Of a DNA stretch of 47,899 nt, positions 41,861 through 47,899 are shown piece after piece. The notes beneath the pieces are model-generated. The model saw only the letters and a program-made list of their open reading frames with translations. It ran no database searches and was not told the DNA's origin. Made by a program: the position numbers and the translations under genes. Source of the stretch: Simkaniaceae bacterium (lineage in GTDB: Bacteria; Chlamydiota; Chlamydiia; Chlamydiales; JACRBE01); contig JAIPIG010000013.1 in assembly GCA_021734805.1 (NCBI GenBank), forward strand, positions 1 through 47,899, read 5' to 3'. The stretch's first letter is position 1. Each line of letters starts with the position of its first letter.

Positions 41861-43366
41861 TCACCCTATTTCCCTATATATGCGCTCTGCGCATTCGGGA
41901 AGAGGGATTTCTTTATTTACGAAAAGTTCGCGCATTTCGGCAATGGTGTCATTGATTTTTGGGTGTTCATGGAGCATCATATTCCACAAAATTTCTTCTT
42001 TAAGAATGGGGGTAAAGCTGTAACGCTCTCGAATGAGGCGGGAAAAATCCCTCATTTCAACTTGAAGACGCGGATCCGATATCAGTTCATATAAAACAAG
42101 AGCGTAGCGCAGTTCAAATCGAGAAGTACGACTACTAAATAGAGAGATCATAAACCTAAAAAATGGAGAAAGAAGGGGGAAGCGCTCCCTATGTTTTGTT
42201 GCATATTCGTATAAACTAGAGACAAAAACCTCTTTGTGAGGCGTCATTTCATATAGAGGAAGTCCGTGTGCTAGAGCCTCGGAAAAAGAGACATCCCCCG
42301 TACAACCAACCCAGCTTTTTGAAGCAGCTATTAAAGTCAAAACATCGCGATGAGGCAGTGGAAACGGATTGATCAATCTTAAGCACACACCGCTATGAGA
42401 AAAAATAGTTTGCGATCGACAAACGAGCGTTTCTGTTGTTTCACACATCTCATAAAATTCAATTTGTTTTAATCCGCCAATATGCATTTCAGACAAATAG
42501 TCGATCCCATTTTGTGCAGGACAAATCATATTAATGTTTTTTCCTCTTGGAATGTGCATCATCAGTTGAGCGAAAACGAAATAACAAAGAAGGGTTTGAC
42601 TATGGAAATATGCAAAAAGAGTTTCACCGGGGTTAGTTGTTAAAAAAGTTGATAATGGCCGATGTGCTAGTGAGGATAAATCAAATGGAGAGGGAAGGGA
42701 TGCAATGGGGATTCCCGCCTGTCCCGATCGAATTCCCATTGAGCGTAAACTTGAGGTAAAATCAAGCTCATAAAACTGAATAATAGGCGGTAAGGGATGG
42801 GCTTCTTTTTTTAAGATTTTTAAAAGGGAGCATAATCGATGATAAGGGAGGTTAATGATGAGATTTGCACGATGAATGATAGAGATGGCCCTGTTAATGA
42901 GTGGATTCGTTTCCATTTCTTTAATCTTTCGGTGAGCGATGTCGATAGAGAGAAGTTTAATTATTTCATAAGGGGTTGTCTCTTGGTCTTTGTCTAAACT
43001 GTCCGGGTCTTCGAATTGAGGAATCATACTGATTTCAACAGCCGGAAAGAGCGAAGAGATTTTTTCAGCGGTAAGACGCATTTGAAAATAATCGCCAAGA
43101 CCGTCATTGAGTATTTCGCCGCAAATCAGAATATGTTTTTCTTTCAAGTCGCTACTGAGTTTGTCAGATAGTGAGGAGCGGATCGCCTGATCAAAGAATG
43201 CGCTGAAACGGTCTCGGCTTGTTGTAGGGCCATTAGTGTGATAAGCTGCAAAGACGGCTCTTGCTGCTTGGTGGACAGGAAGGGATTTTGTCGCCTCCAA
43301 TAGCTCTTCTGATGTAGAATCAGCTGCTATTGATGTTGATCCCAAAGAAAGTGCTGCTGCGGCCAT
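41861..43366 (-). CDS. Glycosyltransferase-like (GT-B-type) protein of unknown function
   Basis: A 501-residue protein that I recognise only loosely. The segment HILICGEILNDGLGDYFQMR (around residue 80) looks like the N-terminal Rossmann strand and glycine loop of heptosyltransferase-like GT-B proteins. ASKSWVGCTGDVSFSEALAHGLPLYEMTPHKE (about 350-380, quoted in parts) looks like the C-terminal donor-site region. The N-terminus (MAAAALSLGSTSIAADSTSEE) is small-residue rich and is not a normal signal peptide. AGGG lies 8 bases before the ATG. Possible roles are surface glycan synthesis or a host-directed effector; neither can be shown. It lies between two repeat insertions. Confidence 0.6.
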   Translation of the reverse strand: MAAAALSLGSTSIAADSTSEELLEATKSLPVHQAARAVFAAYHTNGPTTSRDRFSAFFDQAIRSSLSDKLSSDLKEKHILICGEILNDGLGDYFQMRLTAEKISSLFPAVEISMIPQFEDPDSLDKDQETTPYEIIKLLSIDIAHRKIKEMETNPLINRAISIIHRANLIINLPYHRLCSLLKILKKEAHPLPPIIQFYELDFTSSLRSMGIRSGQAGIPIASLPSPFDLSSLAHRPLSTFLTTNPGETLFAYFHSQTLLCYFVFAQLMMHIPRGKNINMICPAQNGIDYLSEMHIGGLKQIEFYEMCETTETLVCRSQTIFSHSGVCLRLINPFPLPHRDVLTLIAASKSWVGCTGDVSFSEALAHGLPLYEMTPHKEVFVSSLYEYATKHRERFPLLSPFFRFMISLFSSRTSRFELRYALVLYELISDPRLQVEMRDFSRLIRERYSFTPILKEEILWNMMLHEHPKINDTIAEMRELFVNKEIPLPECAERIYREIG

Positions 43367-43398
43367 GAATTTACCCTGATTAGCTGAATAATATTAAT

Positions 43399-43488
43399 CT
43401 CGACTTTGTACATTTTTCGGCGCGATTTTCACAATCTTTTGACATACAATCTTGCAAAACTTGCGTCCAAAAAATGTACAAAGTCGAG
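43399..43488. repeat. Short (90-bp) relative of family A with 5-base duplication
   Basis: Perfect 19-bp terminal inverted repeats CTCGACTTTGTACATTTTT are flanked by TTAAT on both sides (43394-43398 and 43489-43493). Only the outermost 12 bases are shared with the 181-bp elements; the interior is different. The right-hand TTAAT contains the potD stop codon. Confidence 0.88.
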
Positions 43489-44571
43489 TTAATGGGATTT
43501 AACTTCGATCCAAATTTTCCGCATTTCTTCTTCACTTAAAAGACGTTTAAAAAAGACAAAATCTTGCCTCTCTAATGAGCGATAGTACTGATCAAAGTAG
43601 GGTTGTGATTCATCAATATAGTCAAGCGCAGAGGGATTTGCCGGATACATAGGGGAGTGTTTGCCAATAGCTTGAGCTTGGACTTTTGGTTCATAAAGAT
43701 AGTTGATGAATTGATAAACGAGATCTTCCTTCTTTGAGTGGGCGGGTATAGCTAAATTTTCGATACTTATAAAAGTTGCCTCGTCAGGGGTAATAAAATG
43801 GAGAAAGGGGTGTTCTCTAAACATAGAAAAGGCAAAAGAAGAACGGAGAATACCTGCATGACAGTTTTTGGTTTGGATTAGGTACTTCCCTCTATAATCG
43901 ACATAGGCTTCCACCCATTTTTTTTGAGAAATGAGGAGTTTTAATACTTGATCGGCTTGTTCTTTTGTCAGTTGAGAGAGGGGGCCGTAAAGATAGTGTG
44001 AAGCAAATAAAATAGCCTCTCCGGCATCAGCGGGCATGATCAACTTATATTGGACAACTTCAGGATCAAATAGGGCGTGTAGGGAATGAGGGATTTTATT
44101 TTTAGGAAAAATCTCTTGATCGATCACGATCCCATAGATTTCCCATGCACAGGGAAGAGAATAGATGTTGTTAGGGTCATATTCGAGATGCAAAAGGGAA
44201 GGGGATATGGCATTGAGACATTGGAGGCGCTGATGATCTAGTGGCTTTAATAAATTTTTCTGGATGAGCGTTTTAACCATGTAGTCAGAGGGAATGATCA
44301 AGTCATAACCATTCTTATTCGATAAAAGTTTGGTATACATCTCTTCATTGGATGCAAAGGGATGAATATTAACTTTAATTCCTGTTCTTTCCTCAAATTT
44401 TTTTAAAATATCATCATGATCAAAAAAATCTCCCCATGCAAAGACATCAATTGTCCGGGGATGGTCCTTTTTAGCTATATTGGCTAGATTTAACAATGCA
44501 AATAGGAGGACAACCCAAATGCCGATAAAAATAAGGCGGATCAATGAAAATGAGTTTCTTTGCTTTTTCAT
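43489..44571 (-). CDS. potD: Spermidine/putrescine-binding periplasmic protein
   Basis: The extracytoplasmic substrate-binding protein of the polyamine ABC importer, 360 residues. I chose ATG 44571 because GAGGA lies 8 bases upstream and it overlaps the potC stop by one base (TAATG). An N-terminal hydrophobic segment (IRLIFIGIWVVLLFALLNLA) is a signal or membrane anchor. The mature part opens with the family block IDVFAWGDFFDHDDILKKFEERTGIKVN and has YDLIIPSDYMVKTLIQKNLL. The polyamine carboxylate-binding residues are not assigned. Its stop lies inside the duplication of the 90-bp repeat. It is the last gene of potABCD. Confidence 0.92.
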   Translation of the reverse strand: MKKQRNSFSLIRLIFIGIWVVLLFALLNLANIAKKDHPRTIDVFAWGDFFDHDDILKKFEERTGIKVNIHPFASNEEMYTKLLSNKNGYDLIIPSDYMVKTLIQKNLLKPLDHQRLQCLNAISPSLLHLEYDPNNIYSLPCAWEIYGIVIDQEIFPKNKIPHSLHALFDPEVVQYKLIMPADAGEAILFASHYLYGPLSQLTKEQADQVLKLLISQKKWVEAYVDYRGKYLIQTKNCHAGILRSSFAFSMFREHPFLHFITPDEATFISIENLAIPAHSKKEDLVYQFINYLYEPKVQAQAIGKHSPMYPANPSALDYIDESQPYFDQYYRSLERQDFVFFKRLLSEEEMRKIWIEVKSH

Positions 44572-45347
44572 TAAAATATCCTCGTTTTTACCTTTGGAGA
44601 GCAAAAAATCATTACGGCAACCGATGTCCCCAGCAATAAAAGAGTCGATAGAGCATTAACGACAGGGGATATGCCATAGCGAAGTGAGGAAATTAGATAG
44701 ACGGAAAGTGTTTGAAAAGAGGTTCCGCTACAAAAATAGGATAGGATAAAATCATCAAATGAAATGACAAAAACGAGAAGGCCGATTGAGATAATTGCCG
44801 GTCGAAGTTGTGGAATAATGACTTTAAAAAAAGTTTGAAGGGGCGTTGCTCCTAAGACTAGAGACGCTTCGATAAGTCGGGGGTCTAAACTCGTATAGCG
44901 CACGTAGAGGATGGGAACAACAAATCCAAGTGCAATGACAGTGTGGGAGACAATTAAGGTATGAACACCGAGGGTGATATTGCAAAAAGAAAAAAATGAA
45001 GTGAGGGCAAGAGCGAGTACGGTTTCCGGAATAACGAGATTACCATAGAAAAAGGGGATCATTTTTTGAATACGAGATCCATAAATATGAAAGCTAATCA
45101 TCGTCATCCCTAAAAAGAGGCTCAAAAGAGTTGATGAGAGGGCGACAACAAGCGAATTAAAAAAGGCTTGCCAAAGATCGGGTGTCAAAAAAAGTTGGTG
45201 ATACCATTTTAATGTAAATTGCTCAAAGGGGGAGGGAAATGTCTTAGTATTGAAGGAAAAAGCAACAAGAACAATGATTGGCAAATAAAGAAAAACATAT
45301 GTAAGGATGACAAAAAATGTGGAGCTAATTCTTGAGAATGAGTTCAT
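44571..45347 (-). CDS. potC: Spermidine/putrescine ABC transporter permease PotC
   Basis: An inner-membrane permease of 258 residues with about six helices (first LTYVFLYLPIIVLVAFSFN). The EAA coupling loop is EASLVLGATPLQTFFKVIIPQLRPAI, at about residues 160-185. Its ATG overlaps the potB stop by four bases (ATGA) and its stop overlaps potD, indicating translational coupling. Confidence 0.93.
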   Translation of the reverse strand: MNSFSRISSTFFVILTYVFLYLPIIVLVAFSFNTKTFPSPFEQFTLKWYHQLFLTPDLWQAFFNSLVVALSSTLLSLFLGMTMISFHIYGSRIQKMIPFFYGNLVIPETVLALALTSFFSFCNITLGVHTLIVSHTVIALGFVVPILYVRYTSLDPRLIEASLVLGATPLQTFFKVIIPQLRPAIISIGLLVFVISFDDFILSYFCSGTSFQTLSVYLISSLRYGISPVVNALSTLLLLGTSVAVMIFCSPKVKTRIF

Positions 45348-46273
45348 CGCGATCCCCCTCCCGATAGGACTTTAGAGAGGTGTTTAAAGAGCCAAAATAA
45401 AATCGATATGCAAAAGGAAAGAGCGCAGATGCTAATCACAGTGTAAGCCGTTCCTAAATGTCCCGTTTCTTCTCCTAGAATAAATTGAGAAATCACACTC
45501 CCAATATAATAATCTTTATCGCCTCCCATAAGTTCCGGTATGACAAATTCTCCAAAGGCGGGAATAAAAACGAGAAAAAATCCCGAGCGAATTGAATTCA
45601 TCGTCAAAGGGAGGAGAACGCGGCGGAAGGTTTGAAATTTAGAGGCTCCAAGGTCTTGCGAGGCCTCTAAAAGAGAGGGATCAAAACGGTCTAGAGATGA
45701 ATAGATGGGGAGAGTCATAAAGGGGACATAATAATAGACCATCATGAGCATGACGGCAAATGGGGTATTGAGAAAGTGGATAGGAGATTGAATAAGTCCC
45801 ACATTGAGTAAGATGGTGTTTAAGAATCCATCTTTTTCTAAAACAAAAAACCAAGCGTAAATATGCAGTAAAAAGTTTGTCCAAAAGGGAATGATCAGAA
45901 GGAAAAAAAACATGTTTTTAAAGCGCCCCCCACGAAATGCAATGAAATGGGCAAGGGGGAAGCCAATGCAAAAACAGGTAATGGCGGTTGAAAAAGAGAG
46001 AAGAAGAGACGATCCGATTGATGAGAGATAAGATGATTGGCAAATATGTCGAAAATGGGCGATTGAAAATGAAAGCGTTCCGCGTTCATTCCAAACAAAA
46101 AAACTGGCTAAGATCATCAAAGCAATAGGAAGATAAAAAAAGAGGATTTGCCAAATCAGAGCAGGTATCCCAATCGCAAAAGGGGCTTCTCTTTTAAGAG
46201 CACTAATGAGTCTTCGGATAGGTGATGACTGTGTTTCCGAAGATAAGATAGTCGCTTCTAACACTTCATTCAT
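45344..46273 (-). CDS. potB: Spermidine/putrescine ABC transporter permease PotB
   Basis: The partner permease, 309 residues, with six helices. The EAA loop is EASQDLGASKFQTFRRVLLPLTMNSI. I chose ATG 46273 because GGGGGAG lies 7 bases upstream; an in-frame ATG at 46324 would overlap potA by 37 bases with no such site. The N-terminal 40 residues are a cytosolic extension before the first helix (FAIGIPALIWQILFFYLPIA). Confidence 0.92.
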   Translation of the reverse strand: MNEVLEATILSSETQSSPIRRLISALKREAPFAIGIPALIWQILFFYLPIALMILASFFVWNERGTLSFSIAHFRHICQSSYLSSIGSSLLLSFSTAITCFCIGFPLAHFIAFRGGRFKNMFFFLLIIPFWTNFLLHIYAWFFVLEKDGFLNTILLNVGLIQSPIHFLNTPFAVMLMMVYYYVPFMTLPIYSSLDRFDPSLLEASQDLGASKFQTFRRVLLPLTMNSIRSGFFLVFIPAFGEFVIPELMGGDKDYYIGSVISQFILGEETGHLGTAYTVISICALSFCISILFWLFKHLSKVLSGGGSR

Positions 46274-46287
46274 CTTTAACTCCCCCT

Positions 46288-47379
46288 TTAGTTCTGTAGT
46301 AAAACGACGTTTTCTTTTTGCCAATAGAGGAAGACTTTATCATCATAGTCAATCATTTCTTTTGGGAAATGATCCTCATTTTGCTCAAAGACCTGAACTT
46401 GGATTTTATCATTAATCTTAATGATATATAGGGTAGAGCGGCCGTGGTAGACAATATCACTTACCGTACCCTCAACCGTATTTGAAAAATTTTCTACAGG
46501 TTTTTTGGATAGAAAGATTTTTTCGGGACGGATCGTGAGTGTGGTTAAACAACCACTCTTCAGCCAAGGCTTATTCGATGGGACTTTGATGCTAAAGCGC
46601 CCAAAATCGGGAATATCGATTTTAGTGTCATTATCAACTTCGTGTAAAATCCCTTTGTAAATATTCGTAGATCCAACGAATTTCGCAACGAATGAAGAAG
46701 TCGGGAATTCATAAATTTGCTCGGGCGTGCCGATTTGTTCAATATCACCATCATGATTCATAATAGCCATTTGATCGGCAACTGTCAGAGCTTCAAACTG
46801 ATCGTGAGTGACATAGATAAATGTTGTTGAGAGTTTTTCTTGCAAATCGATCAGTTCGATGAGCATTTTTTCTCGGAGTTTATAATCAAGAGCTGCTAAG
46901 GGTTCATCAAGAAGGAGGACTTCGGGTTCATTCACAATCGCTCTTGCAAGGGCAACGCGCTGCTGTTGTCCCCCCGATAGCTCTTTGGGGAGTCGATGCG
47001 TGTGGGGCTCGAGATCGAAGGCTTTGAGGAGCTTCATAACGCGCTCGCGGATGTCTTCCTTAGGGCGATTCTCAATGACAAGGCTATAAGCAATATTCTC
47101 AAAGACGGTTAAATGGGGAAAAAGAGCATAGTTTTGAAAAACAATATTGACTTTGCGCTTATTAACCGGAAGGTGGGTAACGTTGTGATTTCCAATATAA
47201 ATTGATCCGGAATCGACTGTTTCCAGCCCTGCAATAAGGCGTAGAAGCGTTGTTTTTCCGCATCCACTAGGTCCAAGGAGAGCAAAGAATTTACCCGCCG
47301 GGATAGAAAGATTGACATTTTTAAGGATCACTTCGCCATCTTTTGACTTCGTGACATCCTTGAGGTGGATGCTGCGCAT
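46288..47379 (-). CDS. potA: Spermidine/putrescine ABC transporter ATPase PotA
   Basis: Provides ATP hydrolysis for polyamine import. About 363 residues from ATG 47379; an in-frame TTG at 47394 is an alternative. Walker A GPSGCGKTT, Q-loop FQNYALFPHLTV, signature LSGGQQQRVALARA, Walker B VLLLDEPLAALD, H-loop YVTHDQFEAL. The C-terminal TOBE-type regulatory domain (about 235-360) contains LTIRPEKIFL. It heads potABCD. Polyamine uptake from the host would spare synthesis; no polyamine biosynthesis gene is in the window. Confidence 0.94.
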   Translation of the reverse strand: MRSIHLKDVTKSKDGEVILKNVNLSIPAGKFFALLGPSGCGKTTLLRLIAGLETVDSGSIYIGNHNVTHLPVNKRKVNIVFQNYALFPHLTVFENIAYSLVIENRPKEDIRERVMKLLKAFDLEPHTHRLPKELSGGQQQRVALARAIVNEPEVLLLDEPLAALDYKLREKMLIELIDLQEKLSTTFIYVTHDQFEALTVADQMAIMNHDGDIEQIGTPEQIYEFPTSSFVAKFVGSTNIYKGILHEVDNDTKIDIPDFGRFSIKVPSNKPWLKSGCLTTLTIRPEKIFLSKKPVENFSNTVEGTVSDIVYHGRSTLYIIKINDKIQVQVFEQNEDHFPKEMIDYDDKVFLYWQKENVVLLQN

Positions 47380-47394
47380 AGACCTTGCCCCCAA

Positions 47395-47580
47395 TTAAAA
47401 AAAAAATTAAAAAATCACCGCCCTAGTCGTTGTTTGACGGGTTTTCCTTATTATTTAAGAAAACCGACCATTCGCCTTAATTGCTCTGACAATTGTATCG
47501 ATTCACTGAAATAAAATACACATATATATTGGGAGATTATGTGAACCGGGAAGGGGTGATAAATGGCGTTTTTGCATCGT
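47395..47580. other. Intergenic region upstream of potA with half a family A core
   Basis: It holds an A-rich tract (47397-47415), an inverted repeat GGTTTTC/GAAAACC with a one-base bulge (47440-47465), and TTGGGAGATTATGTGAACCG at 47529-47548 continuing GGAAGGGGT to 47557. The last matches one half of the family A centre. No gene, no convincing promoter. Confidence 0.5.
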
Positions 47581-47724
47581 TCATTTTTTATCTAACATGT
47601 TCATTATCAGTTTTTTAACAAATAAGAACTGCCCTTCCTCAGTCTCCGTTATTGTTAAAATCTTTATGGCCAATGACTTGATCATTCGTTGAATGGGGGC
47701 CAAGCGGGCTAACAGCTCTCGGTA
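47581..47724 (-). pseudogene. Possible C-terminal gene remnant cut by family B insertion
   Basis: The minus-strand frame ends at 47581 and enters the family B element at 47725, where it opens at a start inside repeat sequence. The non-repeat part encodes ELLARLAPIQRMIKSLAIKI, then TEEGQFLFVKKLIMNMLDKK, which is plausible protein sequence. It could be the tail of a gene whose body lies beyond the window. I do not recognise a family. Confidence 0.3.
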
Positions 47725-47899
47725 TATACCGAAATAAATTGAAGAATTGGTTTTTATCTTCGCCGGCATCTTCGACTTCTCACCCTTAATTTTTTGACCT
47801 GTCTTCAATAGGATCAAAAAATTAAGCCGGCTAAAGCCTGATAAAAATTCGAAGCGCCATCAAAGCTAAAATCCCAATTCTTCAACTCATTTCGGTATA
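47725..47899 (-). repeat. Family B MITE-like element, complete or nearly complete copy at window edge
   Basis: Begins TATACCGAAATAAATTGAAG and ends at the last base of the window with the complement of the same terminus. On the minus strand it aligns with 34198-34372 along its entire length, same 175-bp size. It has the same central hairpin (TTAATTTTTTGA with TCAAAAAATTAA). The right flank is outside the window. Confidence 0.82.

Noticed and set aside
1-47899. CRISPR array, tRNA or rRNA genes
   Set aside because: The only repeats are the dispersed families described; no regularly spaced direct repeats and no recognisable tRNA or rRNA sequence were seen on either strand.

Overview
The window comes from a member of the Chlamydiota, most likely an environmental (Parachlamydiales-type) lineage and not the genus Chlamydia. 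The main reason is gene order. Positions 4240-13429 carry an IHF-type protein, a conserved hypothetical, accA, an MsbA-like ABC exporter and a DnaQ-like exonuclease. Positions 13563-16871 carry pdhABC. Positions 24655-32846 carry lpxD, ompH/skp, bamA, recR, fabH, fabD, fabG and acpP. As I remember the C. trachomatis map, these correspond to the blocks CT261-CT267, CT245-CT247 and CT236-CT243. Genes that I do not associate with C. trachomatis sit between the blocks: a photolyase, an L,D-transpeptidase, a tripartite ABC efflux operon, potABCD, an RHS/YD-repeat protein and paired YeeE/YedE permeases. This enlarged accessory content fits amoeba-associated relatives. The DNA is moderately AT-rich.

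Layout. 1-2.4 kb: the edge of a repeat, HPr, then rpiA, a BFN-domain protein and a methyltransferase on the minus strand. 2.5-8.3 kb: a small hypothetical coupled to tyrS, IHF, a conserved hypothetical, a YkuD L,D-transpeptidase and accA. 8.3-13.4 kb: photolyase, MsbA-like exporter, SDR protein and DnaQ/DUF3820. 13.5-17.2 kb: pyruvate dehydrogenase E1alpha, E1beta and E2, then a small exported protein. 17.4-23.7 kb: an efflux operon (membrane fusion protein, double ATPase, two ABC-2 permeases, outer-membrane factor) in which every junction is a 4-base stop/start overlap. 23.7-28.7 kb: CorA, LpxD, Skp and BamA on the minus strand, for cell-envelope assembly. 29-32.9 kb: recR, then fabH-fabD-fabG-acpP for fatty-acid synthesis, ended by a strong terminator. 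32.9-36.8 kb: two MFS transporters and a YeeE/YedE pair. 36.8-43.4 kb: a 1585-residue RHS protein with a shortened C-terminus and a glycosyltransferase-like protein of unknown role. 43.5-47.4 kb: a complete potABCD polyamine importer. 47.4-47.9 kb: repeats and a gene remnant.

The most notable non-coding signal is two families of short non-coding mobile elements (MITE-like). Family A is 181 bp, has termini CTCGACTTTGTAAC..., folds back on itself over its whole length, and is flanked by exact 5-base direct repeats: TTTAA, ATTAT, and TTAAT for a 90-bp relative. Family B is 175 bp, has termini TATACCGAAAT..., and is also a full-length quasi-palindrome that begins and ends in TA. In two cases (recR, potD) the stop codon of the neighbouring gene lies inside the target-site duplication. 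Degenerate ends or cores of both families occur elsewhere in the window. No transposase, tRNA, rRNA or CRISPR array was seen.
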